Shown one piece after another: positions 25,733-38,046 of a stretch of DNA of 64,000 bases. The stretch is from Saxidomus purpurata (taxonomy: Eukaryota > Mollusca > Bivalvia > Venerida > Veneridae). The first letter of the stretch is position 1, and each line of letters starts with the position of its first letter. The notes beneath the pieces were generated by a model. It was not told the DNA's origin, did not search any database, and was given only the letters and a program-made list of their open reading frames with translations. The position numbers and the translations under genes are program-made. The stretch is taken from assembly GCA_022818135.1 (NCBI GenBank), contig JAFMSR010000037.1, forward strand, positions 124,001 through 188,000, given 5' to 3'.

Positions 25733-26214
25733 CTATCTATTTGTAGACGATAATGTCATTGTCAGCCTCGATATGAAGTTCATTATTTGTAAACAAGGAA
25801 GCAAACCTGCTAGTTTGGCGAAACCACTCTTCACTTCGTTCGCCGAAGGTCCAGTCGGAAATCGCACGAACTGGCCAGCCAGTCCTGATAATAGGAGCGT
25901 TACTCTCCTTACAATTCTGTTTACAGTTGCCCTTGAAAGATCTAAGGAATCACCAATTAATTGGTGGATGGCTCCTGTAGCCAAAAACCTCAACGTTATT
26001 AACAATTGAAGAAGGGGCGGCACAGGCATATTCCTTATTGTCTGTGTGGTAAGATCCGGCAGCAAACCCAACACATGGAGTATGGTTACAGGCCTAACAC
26101 CTCCTCCTCAGTGAACATTTCAAGTGGATTAAATTTGTCTCGAAAAACCATTGGCCGCCGTAAAAGGGCACGACGCCGACGCCAACGCTGCCGAACGCGT
26201 AGTCGAGCAGCCAT
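25733..26214 (-). pseudogene. Second HARBI1-type transposase, N-terminal part
   Basis: The minus strand from ATG 26214 encodes an Arg-rich N-terminus (WRRRRALLRRP), then the DKFNPLEMFTEEEV motif typical of Harbinger transposases. A one-base frameshift near 26085 follows, and then the helical domain LLITLRFLATGAIHQLIGDSLDLSRATVNRIVRRV. The DDE core is not intact downstream: only a fragment resembling the NE.D..... block remains near 25760-25780. It is a different copy from the spliced element at 14.7-17.4 kb and has no intron in the part seen. Confidence 0.7.
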
Positions 26215-26274
26215 TTTGTATTCTGAGAAAGCTTTAGAGCATTCTCACAAAAAACATGAGTATATGCTCAAAAT

Positions 26275-26330
26275 GAGAACGTTCTCAAACTGAAAAAGCT
26301 TTATAATCACACAAATTTGAGAACGTTCTC
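26275..26330. repeat. Paired palindrome GAGAACGTTCTC
   Basis: Two perfect 12-bp palindromes lie at 26275-26286 and 26319-26330, starting 44 bp apart, just upstream of the transposase start at 26214. Their position suits a transposase-binding subterminal region or promoter, but function is inferred only from position. Confidence 0.6.
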
Positions 26331-26399
26331 CAATTTGAGCACGGAGTTTGAGTTTGAGCATGGAGAATTGTTTATAATGACGGGGCCGGAGGTCCACAT

Positions 26400-28840
26400 A
26401 CAGTCATTTTTGGCCTTGGGACTGAAAGTCCCCTAGGCCTAAGTTAACATACCACATTTCAAACACTGCAGACAATTTAACTGTGTTATGTGCGAATAAC
26501 AACTGTAAACATACGCTTTGGGAAAGTAGTGCAAGACAGACCCGATCAATCTTTTGTTTGAATGTCGCATACGATAAGAACATATTACAAATAAAAACAG
26601 TACATACAACTTCAAACGATTGCAGAAAGGTCTATAGCTTACGGGCTGCATTACACATTTTTTTCTGTTTTAGAAATTACTGCGCTGTTAGCTGATTACG
26701 GAAGATAATCATATGCATATCACGGAAAAGTACGGATATTTACGGAAATTTACGGAAACGTACGGAATTCGATATAAGAACTTGTATTTGATTTTCAAAT
26801 TTCTGATTTTATTTCATTGACAACTTTCTTATTTACGAACTATTACATACATATTTACCTAAAAATAAATTTCTTGAAAAAAAAGGTACAATTTACGTAC
26901 ATTCCAGAGAAGGAACTCACGTGATCAAAATCACCCGCCATTTATCGAGGACGCTGCATGTCAAGGCCCAGTGAACGGTTTCACCGATTACAACTACAAG
27001 GTAACCAAGAGTCATTTTTGGTTTACCCTGTTATACACATTGTACAGTACTGTATTTATATTTCATTGCTGGTATTGCTTTGTTTATTTCTGTTTCAGTG
27101 TATTGTCCTTGGTACACAATAATGTTCGATCCACATCATCAGATATCGCTTGAAGTTGAACAAAGCGCAGATTGAATTATTTTTATTGTTCTCTCAAACA
27201 ATTGATATTGTTGACCATGTGATTATTTTTCATTTAACGTACGTTTTATAATAAACAAACTTCCCTGCCACCCATATGTTTGTGAATCATTAATTCTGTG
27301 TCATATACTAAATGTCGCCATATGCACATTTCGACCCGCGCTTTAGGTAAGGTTCAGCGTAAATCATGAAGGTCAAAAGTTGTTTTTAGGGGTGTAAATC
27401 TATAGCCCCAAGGCCTTCAGCGCTCACAGGGCTTTAATTGTTTTTGTTTTTATATAAGCGAGATACCATATAGTGCTCCTTACCCAAACTTAATGCAAGG
27501 AAAACAAGAATGGATCAACACTTTGGAATAACAGGTGGCTAAGAGTCTTCTGTCTTTCCCTTAAAATAGGTTCAGACGAAAAACACAAACCATGAATACA
27601 ATGTATCCAATACATTTATATTGTTAAAAACAGTAAGGGAGATAATCTTAAGCTTACAGTTCCAACTATATTAACCATAATAATAACATTACAACACACT
27701 ATATAGTACGGTACATATTGTATTGTACAGTCATAGTTATAGTTAACCCCTGCACTTTGCAATGCAGATTCTATAACAACATTTTATAGAATGTCTTAAT
27801 ACACAATATTATGATAGGATCCTTCACAGCCTCTGGCGTATTGTATTGATCAAAGCCCGAAAGCATGTCAACAATTTGCATTAACGATTGTTGAGCAATA
27901 AGTTTAGAGAAAATTTTAACACCGGTAAAGGAGCTCATTGCCTGCCAGAAACTTACTCTTAGCATCTCACTGTGTGTACAAAACATGATTTTATGAGTCA
28001 AACATTTTCAAACATGGTATTGCACTTATTGCATATCTCGGGCTTAGAGAAATACAACAAATAACAAAGCATATACACGGCTTTGAAGCAATACGTTTAA
28101 CGTCTAGGGAACTTACGACTGAGCTTCCATAGTATACATGGCTGTTCCTTTCTAAAGTTGTTATTAATTACACCAGTGGGTAACGTAAGACTAACCGCGT
28201 TAAAACATTTTTCAGCGTCAGCCGAGTATACATGACGCTTTAATATTGATTTCCAAGCGTGAGTTGAAGAAAACACTGCTGTTTCAATAAATACATTTCG
28301 ACTGGTGAACGCAATACAGGTCTAACTCGACTTTTTGTCAAAAATGACTTTTTTGCATAATTCATGATAGTTACATGAAATACACATACCACAAAATATT
28401 AAGATAACATTCTAAAATATAAGGGGTCAAGGGACCAGTTGGCATTTAGGTCTAACTCATTCATGATCTTATTTTTTAATGCAACAGAGTGTTATCTTGA
28501 GTTTGCACTATGTTGCATTAAATAAAATTTTTATTATAATGAGTCACTCAGTTCTTACTTGTGTTAGCACAGTGTTTCTTTTTATGATATATACTGATTC
28601 ATTATTTTTAATATCAAAATATTTTGTACATGTAAATAACACTTATTGGGACTGTTTATATATTTTTCAAAATCTTATGTACAAGTATACAAGTGCAATA
28701 TGCATGTAGTTATACTTATATGTCAGTATTTCCAATATGCTAAAATTTGAAATACTTAAAAAAAACTTTGTATTCCTAAAATGGATGTTATATAGAGGTT
28801 AATGACAAGTTGCAATTTTTTAAAATCTTGTTAAAGGGTG
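26400..28840. other. No confident gene; one possible first exon
   Basis: Mostly unassigned sequence. ATG 26957 opens a short frame (MSRPSERFHRLQLQ) ending at a good donor (ACAAG|GTAACC, about 27000). It could be a first coding exon, but no following exon was recognised. Multiple TACGGAAA-type units occur at 26725-26770. Confidence 0.25.
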
Positions 28841-28844
28841 TTGT

Positions 28845-29040
28845 AGTGGTCGGTGGTTAATTTTCTGGACTACTAATCAGGAGGTCCTTGGTTTGAAATC
28901 TAGTTGGCGCACAAGAAATTTCAGAAACGCTTTTCAGTATTTACCACCCATCTAGAGATGAACTGGTTAGAAACCCAGAGATTGTCTCACGTGTATCAGT
29001 GCTATACACTGTGCATGTAGAATCAGGGGGTCTATTCCTA
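28845..29040 (+). repeat. tRNA-derived SINE
   Basis: The head has A box TGGTCGGTGGTTAA and B box GGTTTGAAATC. The body contains TTTCAGAAACGCTTTTCAGT, CCATCTAGAGATGAAC and CACGTGTATCAGTGCTATAC. The body segments recur, inverted, in the copy at 42.94-43.15 kb, which establishes a family within this window. SINEs of this type are mobilised by LINE proteins in trans. Confidence 0.7.
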
Positions 29041-29921
29041 AAAGAGTTAAGGTCTGGACTTGTTTTAGAATGAAAAGCAATGAAATCATCATTATCTTTT
29101 ATACAAATCACCGATGAAAATTGAATGTAAGAAGTACAGACGAGGCAGACCTGCATATGAGATTTTTCAAGATTTAAATCTATGCTTAACTGTGATTTGA
29201 TGTTTGACGTTTGATATTTCATATATGTTGCCCCTGGGATCAAGGCAATAAAATAGAAGTATTCAAAACTTTTGATTAGACAATTATCATAAATCAAAGT
29301 ACCAAAAAGGCAGTCTTGTGTGCTAACTTTTCAAATCATAGGGGATTGCCTGGCCTTAAAATAGAAAAAAACTTTGTACAGCAGAATCCTAATGTCAGCT
29401 GTAATACAAGGCTGACTTTTTAATTTTAAAATACTTATTGCAGTCATTGTTGGTCAATAGTCTACAAATTCAATTATTTACGTAATGGGCTGACTTTTTA
29501 CCAATCATAAATAATATTTTCTAGCAAAATAAATCTAATTTCATATGCATGTAATATGAAATTATATTTTTGTGAAAGCACTCTATCACTCTTCGTGTAA
29601 AGTGTTCAAAGTATTTAATAAGGCGTTTAGCAGCAGGCGACCACATTAAAAATGGTAACTTAAAAAATACTTTGTGTACATACTTTTTCATGGTGTTATT
29701 AATGTAATTCTCAGAACCAGAAAAAAATATTTGCTACAAATTAACAATCATATAACATATTATGTTCAGTTTTTAACACATGCCCAATGTAAAGGTTGTT
29801 TACTCCTTGTATCAAACAAATTAGAAAACAAAACAACTTTCAAAATGTGATTAAAAGTAACTCGTTTATGTCATGACAAAAGGGCAATGGCAATACTATT
29901 TCTTGTACATCACATTTAATT

Positions 29922-30131
29922 TGTTATATAAAGTTCTATATTGTTTAAGTATACCCCTGTTTATACCATATGATATAGTTGTTTAAATAGTATGTATGAA
30001 ACAGTATATGAGTCAGAGAGTGTTTAGACTTCAATAAAGCTAGTTATACTTTATAGTATTCTTGTGTTCATTCCTTCTTTGGAATAACGTAATCAAACCT
30101 CTCCACAACGCCCATAGACCACCTCATAACA
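29922..30131 (+). repeat. 5' LTR of Gypsy element
   Basis: The LTR begins TGTTATATAAAG and ends CCTCATAACA. An AATAAA-containing segment (CTTCAATAAAGCTAG) about 120 bp in is a polyadenylation-signal candidate. The next bases, TGGTGTCAGAAT at 30132, are the primer-binding-site candidate. Confidence 0.93.
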
Positions 30132-30238
30132 TGGTGTCAGAATAAAAGGGATTATTATAGTGACGGAATTATTTTTAAGATTTGTTGAAATACATTCCTT
30201 GTAGTTTGCATTCTAAGGACTGCCAGAAGTAACTCAAA

Positions 30239-33200
30239 ATGGATTTAGCTGGAGTTCCTACACCCAAAATGGACTGGGGTAGTAACAATTTGTTAGAATC
30301 ATTCAAAAAATTTCGTCAGCATGTGGAGCTTATTTTTAAGGGAGCGCTAAAGGAAAAAGATGAAGACGTTAAAGTGACATATTTGCTATTATGGATTGGA
30401 GAACGTGGCCGAGAAATTTATAATACTTTACAATTGACAAACGACCAAAGGAAATCAACCAAAGATATAGCTGACAAATTCGAAAAACATGTACAGCCAA
30501 AATCAAACCCCGTTTTCAGCAGATATAAATTCAAAAATGAAAAGCAAAGTGACCATTCCATTGAACAGTTTATCACAAAATTGAAAACCCTAGCAATTGA
30601 CTGTGCTTTTGGCGACGATTATAGAGAAGATATGATAAGGGATCAAATAGTTTTTGGAATAACATCGGAGAAAATCAGAGAGAAATTAATAACAGAAGGA
30701 GACCAGCTGACATTAGATAAGGCAGAAAGAATCTGTCAATCTTACGAATATGCACAAAAACAACTTCAGTCAATGAAACCAGCGAACATTGCTGTGGACA
30801 TTGTTAAAAATAGACACAGACGAACGAACCAGCAGCGGGAACATGGAGCTGTACCGAAAAAATCAGCATCAGCCACACCGTGGAAAACATTTCCAAAGTC
30901 TTCTCCAAAATGTGACAAATGTGGACTAACTCATGCAAGGAAAATATGTCCAGCTAAGGGGAAACGTTGTAACTTTTGCCACAAATACAATCACTTTGAA
31001 TCAGTATGCAGACAAAAACGTTCAGTACATGATGTTAATACCGATGAATTACAAGGAAATAACAATAGTGACAGTGTTTCAGAAAGTGATTTTGAAATTG
31101 ACAGCGTCAGAAGATCACCAGGTAATCAGGTTTATGCCGAGATTCAGGTTGGTCCTAAACATTGTCCTTTATCCCTCAAGATTGATACAGGAGCATCTTG
31201 CAATATCTTGACTGAGAATGATTTCGAAAGCTTGGGTATCATGTTACCACTAAAGAAAGCTTCATGCAATCTGACTGCGTACAACGGTGCTAAGCTTGAC
31301 GTACTGGGTCAAATAAATGTAAAATGCTTACATAAGGGCACCAAGAGAAATGTTGATTTCTATGTAGTACGTACAAGCAGATGTTCTATCTTAGGCCTTC
31401 AGACGTGCCTAGATTTCAATTTGATTAAAATTGTCATGGCCGTAGACAACTTGTCCAAACCCTTGTCAAAGGATACAGTATTATCGGAATACACAGATTT
31501 ATTTTCTGGTATAGGTCACCTTCCTGGCAAAGTTTCATTAAAACTTGACCCATCCATTTTGCCAGTAGTGCACCCGCCAAGACGAGTACCCGTTTCTCTG
31601 ACAGAAAAGGTCAACACTGAGCTGAAGAAAATGCTCAAAGGTGGTATTATTGCAAAGGTTAACACACCTACAAAATGGGTCAATTCAATGGTTGTAGTAA
31701 ACAAGCCTAAGTCAAACAAGGTAAGAATTTGCCTAGACCCGAAAGACCTTAATAAGGCACTGTGTCGTCCCCATTATCCAATGAGAACTCTTGACGATAT
31801 CCTTCCCCAGTTATCATCAGCAACGTATTTCACTAAGCTAGACTGCAAGCAAGGATATTGGTCAATGGAGCTAGACGAAGAGTCGTCATTCCTTACAACA
31901 TTCAATAGCCCATTAGGTCGTTTCCGTTACACCCGTACACCTTTTGGCCTGGTTACAAGCCAAGATGACTTCCAGCGCCGTATGGATGAATGTCTAGAAG
32001 GGTTAAAATGTTGTTCTGTCATAGTAGATGATATATTAGTGTGGGGATCTACTTTAGAAGAGCATGACCAGAGTCTAAAATGCGTGCGTAACAGATGCCG
32101 ACAGAAAGGCATACGTCTTAATAAAGACAAAGTTGAGGTAGGATTAACAGAAGTTCGATACTTTGGTCACATCCTATCGTCCGAAGTTTTAAAGCCAGAC
32201 CCAGAGAAAATCTCAGCAATAAGAGATATGGATCCTCCTAAGGATAAATCAGAACTTGAAACAATTATGGGCATGGTAGTATATTTGTCAAGATTTGCGC
32301 CAAATCTGTCTGAGGTTACTACTCCTCTCCGCCAGATACTGAAAAAAGATGTTCAATTTCACTGGGATGAAGCCCAGAAACTTGCATTTCAGAAGGTCAA
32401 AGACATATTGATTCAAGCGCCCGTTTTAGCCTATTATGACCCAAACAAATCCTTGGTACTACAATGTGATGCATCCAAATATGGCCTTGGGGCTACACTG
32501 TTACAAGATGACAAACCAGTAACATATGCTAGCAAATCTCTTACACAGTCAGAGGTGAACTGGGCCCAAATTGAAAAGGAGTTGTTCGCAATTCTTTTTG
32601 GTCTTAATCGTTTCAAACACTATGTGTATGGACGCCAAGTGGTTGTTGAAACAGATCACTTACCACTCATTTCTATAATGAGAAAACCTGTCTATGCCGC
32701 ACCTGCTAGGTTGCAGCGCATGATGCTTCAGCTGCAAGGTTATGACTTTACATTGGTACATAAGCCTGGCAAGCAAATTCCTGTAGCTGATACGCTATCC
32801 AGGAAATTTCTACCAAACACATACCCCGAATTGTCAGAGGCTGCTGATTTGCATGTGCATTTTGTACTGAAACATACGCCTGTATCTGACCGAAAATTCA
32901 ATGAGATCAGGTCACACACCCTTAAAGATGAAAACCTAATACTTCTTAAGGATGTCATTTTGTTAGGTTGGCCTGAAAAGCGCAATGATTGCCCTCCAGA
33001 GTTACTTGATTACTGGAATTTTCGAGATGAGTTAACAGTCACCGATGATTTGATCATGAAAGGTCAAAAAGTACTCATTCCCGGTGCACTGAGATCAGAA
33101 ATGTTAAACATTTTGCACAAAGGTCATTGTGGTATCACAAAATGCCTCCGAAGAGCATCGGACACTTTATTTTGGCCTGGCATTACAGCCAACATCACTG

Positions 33201-34225
33201 ACATGGTCAACAAATGTCCTGTTTGTCTCGAACATAGAAGTTCGAATCCCAGAGAACCGCTGATTCCACATGAAGTCCCTGACCGACCTTGGCAGATTGT
33301 TGCTACAGATGTCTTTACATTTGATGGTCAAGATTACTTATTGATAGTGGATTATTACAGCAACTATTTTGAGTATGCTAAACTGTCAAACACAACAAGC
33401 AGTGTTGTTATTAAGCACATGAAGCAATGGTTTGCACGCCATGGGATTCCTATGAGGTTAGTTTCCGATGGAGCTACCTATTACACATCCCAACAGTTCA
33501 AAGAGTTTGCTAAAGCATGGGATTTCGAGCATGTTTTCTCTTCCCCGACTTACAGTCAAAGCAATGGGTTAGCAGAAGCTCATGTCAAAATTTGCAAGAC
33601 AATTTTGAAAAAGTCCAAGAGTTCTTCTTCCGATCCAGTTATTGCTTTAATGGAATACAGAGCAACACCTTTAAGTTCAGGTTACTCACCTGCCGAATTG
33701 TTGTTCGGAAGGAAAATAAGATCATTTCTACCTATTACACCTGAAAAGCTGAATCCCAGAACTCCGGATCCTGCTAAAGTCAGGAAAAAGTTAAATGAAC
33801 AGAAACAAACCCAAAAGAAGTACTATGATAGACATGCTACACCACTGAAATCGTTAAATGTAGGTGAACCGATTCGCATACAAAAAGGTACATGGCAACC
33901 TGCAACTGTCATTGAACAGCATAATGCACGCTCGTACACAGTAAGAACCTCCGATGGTGCACAGTACACTAGGAATAGGCGCCATCTTCTTAAGTCAAAT
34001 GAACCGCCTCACACACCAAACCTTCCCGATATCACACTCCCAGATCTTTCAATTCCTGATCAAACAGAATCTTCAGAAACTAAAAATGAAAACCCCTGTT
34101 CCCCCCAAGCCGAAAATATAGTTTTGCCAGTTTCCCACACAAAACCTGAATCATCAATTTCGGCTAAACCTTATATCACTAGATATGGTCGCACTGTAAA
34201 ACCAAAGATGATAGAATCCAAGTGA
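30239..34225 (+). CDS. Gag-Pol polyprotein, Ty3/Gypsy
   Basis: One 1328-residue frame has no stop or frameshift. In order it shows a gag core, two Cys/His knuckles at about residues 225-257 (CDKCGLTHARKIC, CNFCHKYNHFESVC), retropepsin with IDTGASCN at about 315, and reverse transcriptase with LDCKQGYWSM and the catalytic VIVDDILVWG at about 594. It continues with RNase H (CDASKYGLGA at about 742, plus the ETDHLPL block) and integrase with an HHCC zinc-binding motif (GHCGITKCLRR through CPVCLEH) and a D-D-E core (ATDVFTF, VSDGATYY, GLAEAHVK at about 1022, 1076 and 1111). Gag and Pol are fused without frameshift, as in several Ty3/Gypsy lineages. Translation presumably begins at the ATG at 30239, 108 bp after the LTR. 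Confidence 0.95.
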   Translation: MDLAGVPTPKMDWGSNNLLESFKKFRQHVELIFKGALKEKDEDVKVTYLLLWIGERGREIYNTLQLTNDQRKSTKDIADKFEKHVQPKSNPVFSRYKFKNEKQSDHSIEQFITKLKTLAIDCAFGDDYREDMIRDQIVFGITSEKIREKLITEGDQLTLDKAERICQSYEYAQKQLQSMKPANIAVDIVKNRHRRTNQQREHGAVPKKSASATPWKTFPKSSPKCDKCGLTHARKICPAKGKRCNFCHKYNHFESVCRQKRSVHDVNTDELQGNNNSDSVSESDFEIDSVRRSPGNQVYAEIQVGPKHCPLSLKIDTGASCNILTENDFESLGIMLPLKKASCNLTAYNGAKLDVLGQINVKCLHKGTKRNVDFYVVRTSRCSILGLQTCLDFNLIKIVMAVDNLSKPLSKDTVLSEYTDLFSGIGHLPGKVSLKLDPSILPVVHPPRRVPVSLTEKVNTELKKMLKGGIIAKVNTPTKWVNSMVVVNKPKSNKVRICLDPKDLNKALCRPHYPMRTLDDILPQLSSATYFTKLDCKQGYWSMELDEESSFLTTFNSPLGRFRYTRTPFGLVTSQDDFQRRMDECLEGLKCCSVIVDDILVWGSTLEEHDQSLKCVRNRCRQKGIRLNKDKVEVGLTEVRYFGHILSSEVLKPDPEKISAIRDMDPPKDKSELETIMGMVVYLSRFAPNLSEVTTPLRQILKKDVQFHWDEAQKLAFQKVKDILIQAPVLAYYDPNKSLVLQCDASKYGLGATLLQDDKPVTYASKSLTQSEVNWAQIEKELFAILFGLNRFKHYVYGRQVVVETDHLPLISIMRKPVYAAPARLQRMMLQLQGYDFTLVHKPGKQIPVADTLSRKFLPNTYPELSEAADLHVHFVLKHTPVSDRKFNEIRSHTLKDENLILLKDVILLGWPEKRNDCPPELLDYWNFRDELTVTDDLIMKGQKVLIPGALRSEMLNILHKGHCGITKCLRRASDTLFWPGITANITDMVNKCPVCLEHRSSNPREPLIPHEVPDRPWQIVATDVFTFDGQDYLLIVDYYSNYFEYAKLSNTTSSVVIKHMKQWFARHGIPMRLVSDGATYYTSQQFKEFAKAWDFEHVFSSPTYSQSNGLAEAHVKICKTILKKSKSSSSDPVIALMEYRATPLSSGYSPAELLFGRKIRSFLPITPEKLNPRTPDPAKVRKKLNEQKQTQKKYYDRHATPLKSLNVGEPIRIQKGTWQPATVIEQHNARSYTVRTSDGAQYTRNRRHLLKSNEPPHTPNLPDITLPDLSIPDQTESSETKNENPCSPQAENIVLPVSHTKPESSISAKPYITRYGRTVKPKMIESK

Positions 34226-34433
34226 ACCGAGATAAATTTGACAGTGGAACAATTATGTTAATTGTTTATCTTAATGACATTGATAACATTGAAATGTGGC
34301 ACATTTCACCAGTATAATTGGTAAAGCCACACACAGAGTGACCGACATTCAGTGCAAATAACCTTGACTTGAATTCCATTGAGAAAATAAAAAGTTAAAG
34401 TTTTATTTTTTTTATTTTTCAGAAAAAGGGAGA

Positions 34434-34643
34434 TGTTATATAAAGTTCTATATTGTTTAAGTATACCCCTGTTTATACCATATGATATTGTTGTTTAAAT
34501 AGTATGTACGAAACAGTATATGAGTCAGAGAGTGTTTAGACTTCAATAAAGCTAGTTATACTTTATAGTATTCTTGTGTTCATTCCTTCTTTGGAATAAC
34601 GTAATCAAACCTCTCCACAACGCCCATAGACCACCTCATAACA
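34434..34643 (+). repeat. 3' LTR of Gypsy element
   Basis: It is identical to the 5' LTR except for one A/T and one T/C difference within GATATWGTTG and TATGTAYGAA. The low divergence implies a recent insertion. Confidence 0.93.
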
Positions 34644-34649
34644 ATTTTA

Positions 34650-36005
34650 CTATTCAGTGAGTTCATAAATGCAGTCTCAGCCTCCGATAGATGGGAAATT
34701 TGTGCATCAAGACCCTGCATTAAGTGGTCACTTCACTTTACCAGTCAAAGCGAATTGGGCAAAAGTCACGAATCCTGGATATGGTCCCATGTTTTAACGA
34801 ACTTTCAAAATAAAAATTCTGACATTTTGTTATATTGACAAGCAAACTTTACTCGTTTAATAGCAAATTAAAGTAAAAAATATTCGGACTATTTTCTGTA
34901 CCTCTAAAAACCCAATGTTTACTGAAAATTTGGTGTTTTGACCCAAATTTGTGCATATGGACACGATTTCGATACCGTATGTTCTGACCAAAACAAAAAT
35001 TCGTTGATATAATAAAGAATGAAAACGGTATATAAAATGTGTAAATTCATCGTGTCAGAGAAAGCGGGCCTAGTGAAATCTTTGTTACAAAGTGACCTCT
35101 CCCATCCTTAATAGGTCCAGATTTGGACTATTTTACGTCAATACTTCCTTAATAAACACATTTAATAGGCTGTTTCAATCTTCTTTCGTTCAGACAAAAC
35201 GTCTTTCAAATCTTTAGATTGTTTCGCTCAATCAATTACTCTTTTCGATCTTTGATCAGCATTTTTAGCATCGTCTCTTCACCATTTTTGTGAAAACATG
35301 AAGCGTATGTGGCAACTGTCAACAGATCGATACTTTTTCGATAAAATGTAGCTTCCTGTCCACGGAGATTGTAACAGATCGCAGGGTAAATATTTCACTA
35401 TTTCTACTTCATATTCTTTGCATGAGTATAGAGATATAAAATCTACATTCTTGTTTATCAGTAGAATCTTGCATACATGTACAGTACTGTACTGTAGTAC
35501 TTGATCTAGGCTATATCCTTCGCTCAATTTATTATGTAAACACAATACCACTCCACCGTTGTTGTTTTTTTTTTCATTAAAAACAATTTAAACAGTTATG
35601 AGCAACTCAATTTAGATCTAGATAAAAAATATTGAATGGAAAACAACAGACGCTGCATTCGGATTGATTTAAAAATAGAATGAGTATATAAATAAGGCAT
35701 GACAATGAATGTGTTATCGTCGCAGCTTCCCAGTCTAACGGATGCGAGTTTGAATCCCGGCATTTCATTTTGATTTTTTTTCTTTTCAACATTCTAAGTC
35801 GGTTGAACAATCACCCGATTTTGTATTCTTAACGTTACTCAACCTTTAATTTTCAATAAAACTCTTTTTGGGTAGAAAATTGTGTACATTAAAAAATCAT
35901 GAATTTAAAATTTTGTGAAATTACTATGGTATGTTCGTGTTATAATGCCTGATCAACATTAGATGTCTACTAAGATCTCTATTTTTTTTCTTTCCATGAT
36001 GCCTT
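34650..36005. other. No gene seen
   Basis: No gene is supported. A tRNA-like B box (GAGTTTGAATCCC) at about 35746 may mark another SINE fragment. Confidence 0.4.
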
Positions 36006-37794
36006 GTGCAGGGCAGCGGTCGTTTAACTGCATTATATGTAAGAAACGAACAAAACCAAAGGAAAGAAGACCAGTAAACAAATGTATACGGAAATATATT
36101 TTTAAGTACTTTCTTACTTCAGCAACAGAAAATGATGTGATTTGTCAAAAGTATAGACATTCATACTATTTTCAAGACACTAAACGTAAATCACGTGACG
36201 ATGGCCACACAGGTTGTTCATCTAGTGTATCAAGAGATCGTCAGGAATCATGCATTCGCAGTCCTCCATCTGTACATTTGAATATACCATGTACTGCTAG
36301 TTCTCACGCTAAATGTATCGTGTGTAAAAAGCTAGGTCCTAGGTTAATTGTTGTTCCTTCTAGTGCACGAATGTCAGCCTTCATTCAACATAATGTTTTG
36401 ATTCCATCTGGTTCAAGATTTTGTCCATCACACATTCACAGCACTGACTCTTTCTCCGATGACATTAAGAATGTAAATACCATAGAACAGTCATTCCTTA
36501 ACAGAACATCAATAATGGAACTGTTGTCGTCATTAAGAAGTATATGTGTTTCAACAAAAGAAAGCATTTGTTTTGAAAACTTTAAAGACAGTGATTACTA
36601 AAGTCTCACTGGACTAAAGAAGGCTGACTTTGATGATCTTTACCAGTGTATACAAGGACATCCTTGGAACACGCCTACCCGTACTGTCCGCACCACTCTT
36701 GGTTTGTTTGTTTTGAAACTCAAAGCTGGTTTATCGAATAAGATACTTGCAATTTGTTTTCGATATATGTCTCTAGTCTGAGGAGAGGAATAACGTCGGT
36801 TAGGAAAGCACTTATGTCGTTTTTTGTTCCGAAACATCTTGGACTCGGACATATAACCTGGGAAGAAATAATATCAAAACATACTAGACCCTTGGCCCAA
36901 TGTCTGTTTGGTACGAACCAAGAAGGCGATTCTTCACAACTTATACTTGTTCTAGATGGCAATTACATTTACGTTCACAAGTCCAACAACTTCAAATTTC
37001 AACGGCGTTCCTACTCCGTCCAAAAAAGAGAAGGACCCTTGTTAAACCCATGGCAATTGTATCACCAACAGGATATTTTGTCACAATCGTCGGACCATAC
37101 CTTGCAGACGGTCGTAATTCAGACGCATGAATTCTGAATCATATGCTTTAGACAAATGTCGAAGACATACGGTCGTTTGTAGGAAAGAATGATATCTTTG
37201 TTGTAGACAGAGGGTTCCGGGATTAACTTTCACTGCTAGAGGATATGAGAATAAAGGCTGAACTGCCAGCTTTTATGGTAAAAGGTCAAAGACACTGTCA
37301 ACAGACGACGCAAATGCCAGCATACTTGTTACAAAGGTTTGTATTCTTCATCTACTGTTATAAAATATATTTAACGAAATTCGTCTAAGCAGATACATAG
37401 TTCCTTACACATATTTTACAATGACAGAAAAGTTGCTATTTATTCAAAAGAATTTTGAAAATCTAGCATATTCGGTACACGTGTTAGTATCTAGAAAGTA
37501 GCTTTAATTACTCAAATGAAGGGTATTTTACAACATTCATTGTTATACATGTATCAATAAATAGTGCATTCAATTTATAATTTGTTTGATCTTGATTACA
37601 AAGGAAGTTCTGCTATGTCATAGTAATCACATTCAAGTCGCGATGCAATCATTATAGAACAAGTTTGTTAAGTTATGGTAAAATGGTATTACTATGTTCC
37701 ACATACAAATGTAAGCACAATTGAATGAAAGTATCACGGTGGAAAATCACGTGATCAAAATAATCTCTGAACAAAAGTAGATCTCTGAACAATG

Positions 37795-37942
37795 AAGTAT
37801 TATAGAAGTACACCAGTCTCAATCACAGTCACCTTCTGATTGTGCTGAACACTTCAAAAATAAATTATGTCAGTAACTTGAAGTGTTCAGCACAATCATA
37901 AGGTGACTATGATTGGGACCTGTGTAGTTCTAGAATACTTAC
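37795..37942. repeat. Hairpin repeat with about 63-bp arms
   Basis: The arms 37795-37857 and 37878-37942 are inverted copies, differing at about ten positions, around a 20-base loop. Both contain TTGAAGTGTTCAGCACAATC or its complement. It lies in the intron of the DDE/SWIM gene and looks like a small foldback MITE. Confidence 0.75.
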
Positions 37943-38046
37943 ATGTTACCATAAGACTACATTTTACATTTACAGCTAAACGGCTTTTCATTATTTTCTA
38001 ACATTATTCCCCACCGTGGTATCTCGTCGGTAAATGAAATGATTAG

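Larger units (their letters stand above)
29922..34643 (+). mobile_element. Near-intact Ty3/Gypsy LTR retrotransposon
   Basis: Two 210-bp LTRs (29922-30131 and 34434-34643) begin TGTTAT, end ATAACA and differ at only two positions. Between them are a primer-binding-site candidate, one uninterrupted gag-pol frame and a purine tract (AGAAAAAGGGAGA) directly before the 3' LTR. The whole element is 4.7 kb with no visible inactivating lesion. A clear 5-bp target duplication is not seen (TAATT before, ATTTT after), so the flanks may have changed, or the insertion may have been followed by recombination. Confidence 0.93.

Noticed and set aside
29917..34648. Target-site duplication for the intact Gypsy element
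   Set aside because: The five bases on each side (TAATT and ATTTT) do not match. A 4-bp AATT match is possible only if the LTR loses its final A, so no duplication is claimed.
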